From JBMNGO01 sp050949885 (GTDB lineage Bacteria > Bacillota > Syntrophomonadia > Syntrophomonadales > Syntrophomonadaceae): a stretch of 64,000 bases of DNA. Shown piece after piece: positions 53,543-62,562 of the stretch. The notes below the pieces were generated by a model. The model was not told where the DNA came from and did not search any database. It saw only the letters and a program-made list of their open reading frames with translations. The stretch's first letter is position 1. Every line of letters starts with the position of its first letter. A program made the position numbers and the translations under genes. The DNA lies in the NCBI GenBank assembly GCA_050949885.1, contig JBMNGO010000004.1, forward strand, positions 1 through 64,000, written 5' to 3'.

Positions 53543-54043
53543 ATGGATTTTTCAGGCAGAGTTTTCAAATTTGGAGCTGATATCGATACCGATTTGATAA
53601 TTCCAGCCCGCTACTTGAATACTTTCGATCCCGCTGAACTGGCCAGGCATTGTATGGAAGATGCCGACCCGTCTTTTGCCCAGACGGTAAAACCAGGTGA
53701 CATAATAGTTGCTGATAAAAACTTCGGATGCGGCAGTTCCAGGGAACATGCGCCTATTGCCATTAAAGCCGCCGGAATTTCCTGTGTTATAGCAAAATCA
53801 TTTGCCAGGATCTTTTACCGCAATAGTATCAACATGGGTTTACCCATTCTGGAGTGTAGCGCAGCAGTTGATGCTATCAAAGAAGGGGATCAGGTAGAAG
53901 TGGAATTAAAGACCGGAATTATCCGCAAAGTGGAAACAAAAGAGGAGTTTCGTGCTGCTCCTTTTCCTGAGTTTGTGCAGGAAATAATGGCCAGAGGCGG
54001 TCTAATCAATTATGTAGAAGAAAAAGTCAAAACCGGCAGGTAG
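53543..54043 (+). CDS. leuD: 3-isopropylmalate dehydratase, small subunit
   Basis: A 166-residue swivelling-domain partner of LeuC. Motifs: FGADIDTDLIIPARYLNT, KNFGCGSSREHAPIAIKAAG, FARIFYRNSINMGLP. AAAGGAGG precedes the ATG, 36 bp after leuC. Confidence 0.96.
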   Translation: MDFSGRVFKFGADIDTDLIIPARYLNTFDPAELARHCMEDADPSFAQTVKPGDIIVADKNFGCGSSREHAPIAIKAAGISCVIAKSFARIFYRNSINMGLPILECSAAVDAIKEGDQVEVELKTGIIRKVETKEEFRAAPFPEFVQEIMARGGLINYVEEKVKTGR

Positions 54044-54073
54044 TCATCTTTTTAGTGAGGATGTGAAAAGCTT

Positions 54074-55150
54074 ATGTATAAAATTGCCGTATTACCCGGA
54101 GACGGGATCGGAGTGGAGATAGTACCGGAAGCCATTAAGGTATTAAAAGTCATTGCAGGGAAGTTTTGCCATCAGTTTCAATTTACTGAGGCTTTGATTG
54201 GCGGTGCCGCTTACGATGCAGTTGGGCATCCCCTCCCGCCTGATACACTTAAACTGTGCCAGGAGTCGGATGCCATCCTTTTGGGAGCTATAGGGGGACC
54301 TAAGTGGGATACCCTGCCGGTTCATCTCCGCCCAGAACTGGGGGGGCTGCTGCCTCTTAGAAAGGAATTGGGCTTATTTGCCAATTTACGCCCCTGCATC
54401 CTTTTTCCGGGATTAGCAGAAGCCTCCACATTAAAAGAAGATGTAATAGCTGGAGTCGATCTGATGGTCATCCGGGAATTGACAGGCGGCCTGTATTTTG
54501 GGGAAAAGAAACGTTTTACCGATGACGAAAAGGGCGTAACCGCAGTGGATACACTTAGCTATTCCGCCATGGAGATTGCCCGCATTGTTCGCTTTGCTCT
54601 GGAAACAGCCCGCAAACGGAGAAAGAAATTGTGTTCGGTAGATAAAGCAAATGTACTGGAAAGTTCACGACTTTGGAGAGAAGTGGTCAACGAACTGGCT
54701 AAAGAATATCCTGATATTGAAGTAAGTCACATGTATGTTGACAACTGCTCCATGCAATTGATAAAAAATCCCCGGCAATTTGATGTGATTGTTACCGAAA
54801 ATATGTTTGGTGACATACTAACTGACGAAGCCTCAATGCTTACCGGTTCAATTGGCATGTTACCCAGCGCTTCCATTGGAGGAAAAGTGGCCCTGTATGA
54901 ACCATCACATGGCAGCGCACCGGATATTGCCGGCAAAAACTTGGCCAACCCGCTGGCTACCATTCTATCCGCTGCCATGATGCTCAGGTATTCTTTTAAT
55001 CTGGAAAAAGAGGCTCAACTGATAGAAGAAGCGGTTCGCAAGGTGCTGGAATTGGGTTACCGCACCGCCGATTTAGCGGAAGAGGGCACGCAGTATTTGT
55101 CAACTGTTGAGATGGGGAACAAAGTAATCGAATTGGTTCAGCAGGCCTGA
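54074..55150 (+). CDS. leuB: 3-isopropylmalate dehydrogenase
   Basis: A 358-residue NAD-dependent oxidative decarboxylase. Features: LPGDGIGVEIVPEA, LLPLRKELGLFANLRP (substrate arginines), ELTGGLYFG, the catalytic Lys/Asp segment SVDKANVLESSRLWREV and DNCSMQLIKNP, EPSHGSAPDIAGKNLANP. Last gene of the operon; no strong terminator is evident before the next promoter at 55228. Confidence 0.97.
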   Translation: MYKIAVLPGDGIGVEIVPEAIKVLKVIAGKFCHQFQFTEALIGGAAYDAVGHPLPPDTLKLCQESDAILLGAIGGPKWDTLPVHLRPELGGLLPLRKELGLFANLRPCILFPGLAEASTLKEDVIAGVDLMVIRELTGGLYFGEKKRFTDDEKGVTAVDTLSYSAMEIARIVRFALETARKRRKKLCSVDKANVLESSRLWREVVNELAKEYPDIEVSHMYVDNCSMQLIKNPRQFDVIVTENMFGDILTDEASMLTGSIGMLPSASIGGKVALYEPSHGSAPDIAGKNLANPLATILSAAMMLRYSFNLEKEAQLIEEAVRKVLELGYRTADLAEEGTQYLSTVEMGNKVIELVQQA

Positions 55151-55227
55151 AATACAAAGGCTAATTGTCGATAATAATATATAGCTTGAAAAAACTGCAA
55201 AAGTTTTGACATTTGGGAAAAATATTA

Positions 55228-55256
55228 TTGACTAATGCGGGTGTGTCAATTATAAT
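55228..55256 (+). promoter_or_regulatory. Near-consensus promoter with overlapping inverted repeat
   Basis: TTGACT (55228-55233), 17 bp, TATAAT (55251-55256). TTGAC (55228-55232) and GTCAA (55245-55249) form an inverted repeat over the -35 and spacer, a possible operator. Confidence 0.7.
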
Positions 55257-55310
55257 GTAACAGTGTTATTGAAAATAGAGGAATTTTAGTGGTTTTTTAC
55301 CAAATATACT

Positions 55311-55646
55311 GTGGAAGATGATTGTGTGTTGGAAGTAGTAAAGAAAAAAAAGCTGGTTAATAATTGTTACCGGGCTATACTTGCGCAAGTCAATTATCTT
55401 GACAGTGTTTACCGGCACAATAGCCGCTTAAAGGAACTTTATGAAGAACTGACCGTACTAGCACTTTATATTATGGAAGGAGATAATGAGCAGGCTATCA
55501 AGGGCATCATACCCTTAAAGGAAACACTAAAAGAAATTGCCTGCAGCACAGAATTGGATAGCCAAGATATGAAGATAAACCTGATTATGGGTGAAATAAA
55601 AACCCATCTCGATTATCTCTTAATTGCCTTCAGCAAAAACAATTAA
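55311..55646 (+). CDS. Hypothetical small helical protein, about 105-111 aa
   Basis: A soluble, all-helical protein (YRAILAQVNYLDSVYRHNSR, LKELYEELTVLALYIMEGDN) of unknown function, downstream of a near-consensus promoter. The start is uncertain: GTG at 55311, GTG at 55326 and TTG at 55329 are in frame and none has a strong ribosome binding site. Convergent with the XRE gene; they share a terminator. Confidence 0.65.
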   Translation: MEDDCVLEVVKKKKLVNNCYRAILAQVNYLDSVYRHNSRLKELYEELTVLALYIMEGDNEQAIKGIIPLKETLKEIACSTELDSQDMKINLIMGEIKTHLDYLLIAFSKNN

Positions 55647-55653
55647 CCAAAGC

Positions 55654-55673
55654 AAGACCCTTAATAGGGTCTT
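55654..55673. terminator. Bidirectional terminator
   Basis: AAGACCC (55654-55660), loop TTAATA, GGGTCTT (55667-55673), between convergent genes and touching the XRE stop codon. Confidence 0.75.
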
Positions 55674-56037
55674 ACTTCTTGCGCGTAATCATTTCCAGAA
55701 CAACAATTAAATCTTTAATATCCTGATCGGTTAAGGGGGTTCCCCGGAAAACCAGACGGGATTTTTTCAGAAGTAATAATTCTTCAATATCCTCTTTATC
55801 CGGGGTTACTGATATAATGGGGTTATCGCTTCTCCCCAAAAGATAATCTACAGAGCATCCTAAAAAATTAGCCAGGGTTACTAGTGTGTTGATATCGGGT
55901 TTACGTTCACCTGTTTCGTAGCGGCTGATATTGCTACTAGGTATTCCGGTATTTTCGGCTATATATTTTTGTGACCAACCTTTTTTCTCTCTTTCATACT
56001 TTAGTCTATATTCTATAATATTAATCAACCTCCCCAA
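55672..56037 (-). CDS. XRE-family HTH transcriptional regulator
   Basis: A protein of up to 121 residues with an N-terminal Cro/C1 HTH (about 8-66: REKKGWSQKYIAENTGIPSS, ISRYETGERKPDINTLVTLA, LGCSVDYLLG) and a helical C-terminus with LLLLKKSRLVFRG. The start is odd. The ribosome binding site GGGGAGG (56035-56029) lies inside the longest frame that begins with TTG at 56037, and the next in-frame TTG (56028) is adjacent to it. A non-standard ATT/ATA start about nine bases downstream is possible. The targets are unknown. Confidence 0.88.
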   Translation of the reverse strand: MGRLINIIEYRLKYEREKKGWSQKYIAENTGIPSSNISRYETGERKPDINTLVTLANFLGCSVDYLLGRSDNPIISVTPDKEDIEELLLLKKSRLVFRGTPLTDQDIKDLIVVLEMITRKK

Positions 56038-56333
56038 TCAATAATATTACGTTTAGATGATGTAAAGAAAATAAATGCCAAAATGGTGATAATATTCAGG
56101 GGATTGCCGTTTTGGGCATAATCGGAACCAATCAGGGGGTAGGGGTGGGTTTTAGTACCTGCTGAAGTGTTTCTTCCTTGTCTATTATAAATTATAATTA
56201 TTGACAAAACAGGTCAAAAAAGTAGCATTTAAGGTTAACTATGGAATAAACTGGCCAATACTGAAAGCTTACAAATACACAGCCTTCTTCTATAAGTATA
56301 AACAACTGTTTAGGAAAGTGAGGATGGATTATA

Positions 56334-57407
56334 ATGAAAGCGATGATTATGGCCGCAGGTGTTGGATCCAGGCTTATGCCCTTGACCAGGCAGATTCCTA
56401 AGCCTATGGCCCCAGTGGGGAATATGCCTTTAATGGAGAATATTCTTTATTTACTGCAAAAACATGAATGCAGTGAGATAATTGCTAATCTTCATTATCG
56501 GCCTGATGTTATCAGGAGTTATTTTGGCGACGGGAGGGCCTTTAATGTCTCGCTTCATTATTCCCCGGAAGACAAGCTTCTCGGTACAGCCGGAGGTGTG
56601 AAAAAATGTGCCTGGTTTTTAAAGGATACTTTTGTAATTATAAGCGGGGACGTGTTAACAGATGTGAATTTATCATATTTGCTGGCAGCCCACAAAGAAA
56701 AAGGGGCTTTAGCTACTATTGCGCTCAAAGAGGTGACTAATGTTGAGCAATATGGAATAGTAGTTACTGATGAAAAGGATAGAATAACCGACTTTCAGGA
56801 AAAACCCAAGCCTTCTCAAGCCCTAAGCAATGTAGCCAATACCGGCATCTACATTTTTGAACCGGAAATTTTTGACTATATTCCTCAAGGCCAGGTTTAT
56901 GATTTTGGCAAGCAGTTGTTTCCCTACCTGGTAAAAAGAAAGGCGCCCTTTTTTGGTGTGAAAATAACCGATTATTGGTGTGATATAGGGAGTATTGCCA
57001 CCTACCGACAAGCTAATATTGATTGGCTGGAGGGGCTGGTAAAAACTGCAGTATCACCAAAGGATGCTATACAGGGGGATAATGGCTCAAAAGTATTGAT
57101 GGGTGATGGGGTAATAAGAGGAAAGAATGTCGAAATATCAGGTAAGGTAGTAATTGGTCCCGGATGTCGGCTAGGTGATAATGTTCTGATTAAAGATTCA
57201 GTAATTTGGAGTGGTACAACCATTGGTAATTCAGTCAGAGTTCATGAGGCGGTGGTAGGAAGCAACTGCAATATTGCCCCCCATTCCGAAATTGGCAGCA
57301 ATTCCGCAATAGGCTGCCAATGCCAAATTCCTGCTGACCAAAAGATTCCCCCCGGCAGCAGGCTTTATACCAATGGCGAAGGAAAATTAACCGAATTAAA
57401 GGAATAG
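56334..57407 (+). CDS. Sugar-nucleotidyltransferase with left-handed beta-helix domain
   Basis: A 357-residue NDP-sugar pyrophosphorylase. N-terminal domain: MIMAAGVGSRLMPLT (nucleotide loop), QIPKPMAPVGN, GTAGGVKKC, VISGDVLTDVNL (metal Asp) and NTGIYIFEPEIFDYIP. The C-terminal third has hexapeptide repeats (ISGKVVIGPGCRLGDNVLI, SVIWSGTTIGNS). This matches mannose-1-phosphate guanylyltransferase or glucose-1-phosphate thymidylyltransferase relatives. The sugar cannot be assigned and no glycan cluster adjoins it. Start has AGTGAGGAT upstream at longer than usual spacing. Confidence 0.92.
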   Translation: MKAMIMAAGVGSRLMPLTRQIPKPMAPVGNMPLMENILYLLQKHECSEIIANLHYRPDVIRSYFGDGRAFNVSLHYSPEDKLLGTAGGVKKCAWFLKDTFVIISGDVLTDVNLSYLLAAHKEKGALATIALKEVTNVEQYGIVVTDEKDRITDFQEKPKPSQALSNVANTGIYIFEPEIFDYIPQGQVYDFGKQLFPYLVKRKAPFFGVKITDYWCDIGSIATYRQANIDWLEGLVKTAVSPKDAIQGDNGSKVLMGDGVIRGKNVEISGKVVIGPGCRLGDNVLIKDSVIWSGTTIGNSVRVHEAVVGSNCNIAPHSEIGSNSAIGCQCQIPADQKIPPGSRLYTNGEGKLTELKE

Positions 57408-57424
57408 CATCCAGCACCTCCGTC

Positions 57425-57473
57425 GTTGCCAGAAGTGAGACCGGCTGACCAGCGGGATAAGCAAAATGGTGGC
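57425..57473 (-). repeat. Partial, decayed copy of the MITE-like repeat end
   Basis: GTTGCCAGAAGTGAGACCGG..GACCAGCGGGATAAGCAAAATGGTGGC resembles the right end of copy 2 (57601-57647: GTTGCC..AGTAAGGCTGACCAAGCGGGATAAAGCATAATGCTGGC, compared in blocks). It is a solo end next to a full copy. Confidence 0.55.
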
Positions 57474-57500
57474 CCCCTCAATCATGCTCATCTCTCACGT

Positions 57501-57646
57501 CAGCATTATGTTTTATCCAAGCGTCGGAAGGTAAGGCGGGCCGAATTGATCAAAGCAATTCTTACGTGCCAATAAGCATTCATTCCAACGTCTACGCTGT
57601 GTTGCCAAGAGTAAGGCTGACCAAGCGGGATAAAGCATAATGCTGG
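57501..57646 (-). repeat. MITE-like repeat, copy 2 (146 bp), inverted relative to copy 1
   Basis: It begins CAGCATTATGTTTTATCC and ends GGGATAAAGCATAATGCTGG, giving terminal inverted repeats. Its reverse complement aligns with 43209-43354 throughout. It fills most of the 340-bp gap before the MoxR gene, ending 101 bp before that start. Confidence 0.75.
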
Positions 57647-57747
57647 CTCACCTGAGCCTTTTTGGCTACCCTTGCATTTCGTTGACCGTTATCAAAACAA
57701 TTGTTATGATGAAAGTTGGAGTAAAAATAGATGGAGGAAAAAAGATC

Positions 57748-58632
57748 ATGACCCAAGAGTACTCGCATTATAACGGTTCATCAAATTACATTGTATCTGA
57801 TGAACTAAGAAATGCTGTTAATATTGCCATTGCATTGCAAAAACCATTGTTAATCAAAGGTGAGCCCGGTACCGGCAAGACCATGCTGGCTCAGAGTATT
57901 GCAGAATCACTGGGGTTGGAACTGATTATATGGAATATAAAGTCCACCACCAAAGCCCAGGAAGGACTTTATGTTTATGATACCGTTCAGAGATTATACG
58001 ACAGCCAGTTTAGGGATCACGATGTATCCAATATAAAGCAGTATATTAAACTGGGCAAACTGGGGGAAGCTTTTCAAGCTCCCCATCCGGTGGTGCTGTT
58101 AATAGATGAAATTGACAAAGCTGACCTGGAGTTCCCCAACGATCTTTTGTGGGAACTTGATCAGATGAGTTTTTATATTCCAGAGACCAAAGAGACTATA
58201 AAGGCCAAGCATAGACCGATAGTAATTATAACCAGCAATGCGGAAAAGGAACTCCCGGATGCTTTCCTCAGACGGTGTATTTTTCACTTTATTGCTTTTC
58301 CTGATCCGGAGGAAATGGAAAAGATTATTGCTGTGCATCACCCCAACCTGGATCGGCGGCTCTGCCAGCAGGCGGTAGAAACCTTTTATATGTTGCGAAA
58401 TATACCTGATATTCAAAAGCCACCTAGTACCAGCGAGCTCATTGACTGGCTGCAAGCCTTGGTAGTAGGAGGTATAAATCCCAATAAAATAAAGAAGGAA
58501 GTGCCTTTTCTGGGTGTCTTGTTTAAGAAGAACGAGGATCTGGATACTTTGTTAAAACACTTGTACTCCAAAAACCAGGCTAAAAGCCCTCAAGCTGCCA
58601 GTAACTCCTGGAGCCGCTATCGTTCATTTTAA
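57748..58632 (+). CDS. MoxR-type AAA+ ATPase
   Basis: A 294-residue AAA+ protein. Walker A GEPGTGKTM (about 34-42), Walker B VVLLIDEIDKAD, sensor ITSNAEKELPDAFLRRC. The ATG at 57748 has GGAGGAAAAAAG upstream. It lies 15 bp before a VWA-domain gene; MoxR and VWA (CoxE-like) proteins act together to insert metal cofactors or remodel partner complexes. Which partner is served here is unknown. Confidence 0.93.
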   Translation: MTQEYSHYNGSSNYIVSDELRNAVNIAIALQKPLLIKGEPGTGKTMLAQSIAESLGLELIIWNIKSTTKAQEGLYVYDTVQRLYDSQFRDHDVSNIKQYIKLGKLGEAFQAPHPVVLLIDEIDKADLEFPNDLLWELDQMSFYIPETKETIKAKHRPIVIITSNAEKELPDAFLRRCIFHFIAFPDPEEMEKIIAVHHPNLDRRLCQQAVETFYMLRNIPDIQKPPSTSELIDWLQALVVGGINPNKIKKEVPFLGVLFKKNEDLDTLLKHLYSKNQAKSPQAASNSWSRYRSF

Positions 58633-58647
58633 TGGTGGGAAATAATA

Positions 58648-59859
58648 ATGTTTACTAAATTCTTCTATACTCTAAAAAACTATGGGGTTCCGGTATCCAT
58701 GAATGAATGGGATTCCCTGTTGGATGCTTTGGAAAAGGGTTTGGCAGGTTCCAGTCTCACCGGTTTCTACTACTTATGCCGTGCTGTGCTGGTGAAAACC
58801 GAGGCCCATTATGACCGATTTGATATGGCCTTTGCCAGCTTTTTTGGTGATATTGAAACGCCGGAAGGGTTACCGGATAAGATCTGGGAATGGCTTAATA
58901 AAGAGTTGCCCCGGATGTGGGCAACCGAGGAGATGAAAAAAAACCACCGTCAGCTTGACCTTGATGAATTGAAAAGGCTTTTGGAAGAAAGACTGGCAGA
59001 GCAAAAGGAAGAGCATCATGGAGGGAACAAATGGATTGGGACGGGAGGTACATCGCCTTTTGGGCACTCCGGTTATCATCCGGGAGGTATCCGGATCGGG
59101 GGCAGGTCTAATAACCTGTCAGCGGTAAAAGTGGCGGGAATGAGAAAATACCAGGATTTCCGCATTGATGAAACCCTGGGGGTCCGGCAATTCCAAATAG
59201 CTCTGCGTAAGCTCAGGCAATTTACTACTCGCCTGGATGGAGCCAAAACAGAATTGAATCTGGATGCAACCGTCCAGAAAACCTGTGATAATGCTGGAAG
59301 ATTGGAACTGGTATGGGACAGACCACGTGAAAACGGTCTAAAAGTTTTATTATTAATGGACTCGGGCGGCTCCATGGTATCATACAGCCGTTTATGCAAC
59401 CAACTGTTTACTGCTGTTAATAGATCCAACCACTTCAAGGATTTAAAAATCTTTTATTTCCATAATTGCATTTATGACTGGCTATATAATGATCCCAGGT
59501 GCAGGCAGGACAATTATACGGAAACCCAATATGTTTTGAATACTTTTAATTCTGATTACCGGGTCATAATTGTGGGAGATGCGAGTATGGCACCCTTTGA
59601 GCTATTAAGGGTAGGAGGGATTATTGACTGGGATCTTTACAATGATAAACCCGGCATTGAGTGGCTGCAGAAAATTCGCCGGCATTTTGAGTATTCAGTG
59701 TGGTTAAATCCTATTCCCCAGCAGTATTGGGGATGGACGGACGGGGCTTTTACCATTCGGAAGGTTGCAGAAATTTTCCCCATGCAGGAGCTGACTGTGG
59801 AGGGGTTGGGGAAAGCCATCAATATGCTGTTAAACCGTCAGGCCGCAACCATTAATTAA
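58648..59859 (+). CDS. VWA-domain protein, CoxE-like partner of MoxR ATPase
   Basis: A 403-residue protein. The C-terminal half holds a von Willebrand A domain with the MIDAS motif in LLLMDSGGSMVSYS (about 232-245). The N-terminal half is helical (NYGVPVSMNEWDSLLDALEK) with a Gly/His-rich linker (about 130-160). The layout matches CoxE/VWA_CoxE proteins that work with MoxR ATPases. A terminator follows, so the two genes form an isolated operon. No carbon-monoxide dehydrogenase or other target gene is adjacent. Confidence 0.9.
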   Translation: MFTKFFYTLKNYGVPVSMNEWDSLLDALEKGLAGSSLTGFYYLCRAVLVKTEAHYDRFDMAFASFFGDIETPEGLPDKIWEWLNKELPRMWATEEMKKNHRQLDLDELKRLLEERLAEQKEEHHGGNKWIGTGGTSPFGHSGYHPGGIRIGGRSNNLSAVKVAGMRKYQDFRIDETLGVRQFQIALRKLRQFTTRLDGAKTELNLDATVQKTCDNAGRLELVWDRPRENGLKVLLLMDSGGSMVSYSRLCNQLFTAVNRSNHFKDLKIFYFHNCIYDWLYNDPRCRQDNYTETQYVLNTFNSDYRVIIVGDASMAPFELLRVGGIIDWDLYNDKPGIEWLQKIRRHFEYSVWLNPIPQQYWGWTDGAFTIRKVAEIFPMQELTVEGLGKAINMLLNRQAATIN

Positions 59860-59872
59860 AGAATTTGTGGTA

Positions 59873-59898
59873 AAGGGAAGGTCTATTAACCTTCCCTT
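59873..59898 (+). terminator. Terminator of the moxR-VWA operon
   Basis: AAGGGAAGGT (59873-59882), loop CTATTA, ACCTTCCCTT (59889-59898), then GATTGT; a perfect 10-bp stem with a short T-rich end. Confidence 0.65.
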
Positions 59899-60041
59899 GA
59901 TTGTAAGAAGTTCTAAGCTTATTATTTAGGATACCAAGAGCATTAGCTATGAAGGCAGTCTCCAATTGGCCTAAGGGTATTAGTTGCCACCGGCAAGAAA
60001 AAAAATACGGATAATTTGATTAGGGTACTTGTAAAAATCCT

Positions 60042-61421
60042 TTAGAGAGCCTTTCCCAATATGGCGTTAGCCGCAACTACTCCAGAAGTGCTGGCTTGAA
60101 TCAAACCCCTGGTAACCCCGGCACCATCTCCGATAGCCCATAGTCCTTTAATGGGGGTCTGGAGGCTGTTATCCAATTCCGGCCGGGCAGAATAAAACTT
60201 TACCTCAACGCCGTAAAGCAGAGTATGGTCAGAAGCAATACCGGGAATAGCACGGTCTAAGGCTTCAAGGCATTCCTGGATTCCTACCATATAACGGTGG
60301 GGCAGCACTAGTGAAAGATCTCCAGGTACAGCGCCTTTAAGGGTAGGTTCAACGATGCCCCGGTCAATTCTTTCAGGGGTGGAACGTCGGCCCCGCTTCA
60401 GGTCACCATAACGCTGCACGATAACCCCGCCGCTTAACATGTTGGCCAGACTGGCTATGTATCTTCCGTAGCTAATGGGTTCATCAAAAGGCTCGGTGAA
60501 TTCCTGGCTGACCAGAAGAGCAAAGTTGGTATTCTGGCTTTTACTGTCGGCGTAGGAGTGACCGTTTACGGTAACGATTCCCCTGGTATTCTCCATAACT
60601 ACATGGCCAAAGGGGTTAACGCAAAAAGTCCTTATGATATCATCAAATTCTCGAGAATTGTACACTATTTTGGGTTCCCAGATATAATCAGTTAGTTCGG
60701 TCAGGATTACAGCAGGCACTTCAACCCTGACTCCCAGGTCAATCTGGTTATTGAAAAGATTAATACCGAATTTCCTGGCCTGATCCGAAAACCACTGGGC
60801 TCCATCACGGCCTGGAGCAACGATAACTACAGGAGCAAAATACCGGTTGTTTTTGGTTATTACCCCCGTTACCTGGCCACCTTTCTCAAGGATATCTTCA
60901 ACAATTTCTCCGGTCATTATAGTAATCTTGTTTTCCAGGTTTTTACGCATATTATGCAGTACGGTGACGGTATTTTCCGTGCCTATGTGACGTATTCGGG
61001 CAGGCAGGAGTTTTAGATCAAAGCGGGCCAGTTTGAATTGGAGGTCCTGGAGAAAGGAGGTATCATCACCAAAAACCCGTTCAGGTGCCCCATATTTTAT
61101 ATAAATCTCATCAACATAGGAAATGAGTTGCTGCAGTTTCTCTTTACCCAGGTAATCCCTTAGCCAGCCTCCAAATTCGGTTGTTAGAGTCAGCTTGCCA
61201 TCAGAAAACGCTCCGGCCCCTCCCCAGCCGCACATAATGGAGCAGGGGTTGCAGTTAATACAGCTTTCTGACTGCTTTCCAATGGGGCAACACCTGGAAT
61301 TAATATCTTTGCCTTTTTCCAATAGAAGAATTTTTGACCGGCTGTGCCGGCATAGTTCCAGAGCGGCAAAAATGCCTGCCGGTCCCGCACCTACAATTAT
61401 TACATCATAATACTTTTCCAA
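60042..61421 (-). CDS. FAD-dependent dehydrogenase
   Basis: A 459-residue flavoprotein. The N-terminal FAD site is VIIVGAGPAGIFAALEL, and a Cys-rich stretch follows (CCPIGKQSESC, CNPCSIMCGWGGAG, about 43-70), typical of the Clostridial FAD-dependent dehydrogenase group. The C-terminal GLWAIGDGAGVTRGL completes FAD binding. The substrate is unknown; the cysteines might bind a cluster. Start is TTG at 61421 after AAGGGGGGATG. Divergent from holA. Confidence 0.9.
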   Translation of the reverse strand: MEKYYDVIIVGAGPAGIFAALELCRHSRSKILLLEKGKDINSRCCPIGKQSESCINCNPCSIMCGWGGAGAFSDGKLTLTTEFGGWLRDYLGKEKLQQLISYVDEIYIKYGAPERVFGDDTSFLQDLQFKLARFDLKLLPARIRHIGTENTVTVLHNMRKNLENKITIMTGEIVEDILEKGGQVTGVITKNNRYFAPVVIVAPGRDGAQWFSDQARKFGINLFNNQIDLGVRVEVPAVILTELTDYIWEPKIVYNSREFDDIIRTFCVNPFGHVVMENTRGIVTVNGHSYADSKSQNTNFALLVSQEFTEPFDEPISYGRYIASLANMLSGGVIVQRYGDLKRGRRSTPERIDRGIVEPTLKGAVPGDLSLVLPHRYMVGIQECLEALDRAIPGIASDHTLLYGVEVKFYSARPELDNSLQTPIKGLWAIGDGAGVTRGLIQASTSGVVAANAILGKAL

Positions 61422-61558
61422 TCGGCATCCCCCCTTAAGATATTAGGAAATATCCGACTCACCTAATTATAGCATATGCAATTTGTGTTACCATCAGAGG
61501 GAAACAGCTGTGGTGTCTTGCTATAATAGTATTAGATGAACAAGGAGATAGTATTAAA

Positions 61559-62530
61559 ATGGAAAAAAAGATTATTTATATTTGGGGACAAGAGCTGTTC
61601 CTGGTTGAAAAAGAAGTGGAAAGGATAATTGACGCCATCGGCAAAGAGACCCAGGGCAAACCGGAAGTAGTCTTTCTCGATGCCGATGCCATGAGCCCTG
61701 CTGAATTATTGGAGTTTCTGCAATTTAGCCCTTTGTTCTCCTTATACCGGATAATAGTTATTAAAAGGCCTTCCTGGCTAGGCAAGAACCGGCCTAATAA
61801 AAAGAACCTGACGGAAATAGAGACAGTTATTAAAAAATACACGGAATGGGATATTCAGGGACAAACCCTTATTATTACTTCCGATCAACCCTATGCCACT
61901 AGCCCCATTGTCAAACTTATAGAAAAAAAGGGCACTATCATCAAGTGCGATCCCTTGGGCACCAGGGAACTGACCAAATGGGTAAGGGAGGAGTTTGCCA
62001 AAAGAGATTGCAAAATTAAGCCGGGGGTAGACAAAATACTGGTTGATAGCCGGCAAGATATGTACTTTATTTTCAATACTATTGAAAAACTGTCGCTTAT
62101 GGTTAAGGATAGGCCAATCAGCCAGGGAGATGTGACCGAACAGTTGAGCGTGCGGGAGGAAGCCAAGGTGTTCGGGATGACTGATGCCTTATTGCGTAAG
62201 GAAACCAACCAGGCTTTGCAAGCCCTGAACAAACTATTGAGCCAGGGGGAGAGCCCGATTTTGCTGGTATCTGTTATGGCCCGACAGTTCATTAACCTGG
62301 CCCGGGTTAAATACTTTCAGGAAAGAGGGCTTTCTAATAGGGAAACGGCGGCCCAGACAGGTCTGCCAGGTTTTGTTGTAGGCAAAATAATGGAAAGGGC
62401 ATCAGTTTTCTCGTGGGAACAGATCGAAAATGCCTTCGAATTATTTCTCAATACCGATATGGTACTAAAAACAACCGGGCAAGATGAAAGAATAGTATTG
62501 GAAACCCTGGTGGTCGAACTGTGCCATTAA
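61559..62530 (+). CDS. holA: DNA polymerase III delta subunit
   Basis: A 323-residue clamp-loader subunit. The N-terminal region IIYIWGQELFLVEKEVERI, AAA-type core ALLIITSDQ-like ITSDQPYATS and C-terminal helical collar (SPILLVSVMARQFINLARVK) match HolA. The holA-rpsT-spore gene neighbourhood is conserved in spore-forming Clostridia. Start at ATG 61559 after AAGGAGATAG. Confidence 0.93.
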   Translation: MEKKIIYIWGQELFLVEKEVERIIDAIGKETQGKPEVVFLDADAMSPAELLEFLQFSPLFSLYRIIVIKRPSWLGKNRPNKKNLTEIETVIKKYTEWDIQGQTLIITSDQPYATSPIVKLIEKKGTIIKCDPLGTRELTKWVREEFAKRDCKIKPGVDKILVDSRQDMYFIFNTIEKLSLMVKDRPISQGDVTEQLSVREEAKVFGMTDALLRKETNQALQALNKLLSQGESPILLVSVMARQFINLARVKYFQERGLSNRETAAQTGLPGFVVGKIMERASVFSWEQIENAFELFLNTDMVLKTTGQDERIVLETLVVELCH

Positions 62531-62532
62531 TA

Positions 62533-62562
62533 AATAAAACCTGCTGGTTAGCAGGTTTTATT
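62533..62562. terminator. Bidirectional terminator between holA and rpsT
   Basis: AATAAAACCTGCT (62533-62545), loop GGTT, AGCAGGTTTTATT (62550-62562); a perfect 13-bp stem that includes the rpsT stop codon. Confidence 0.85.
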
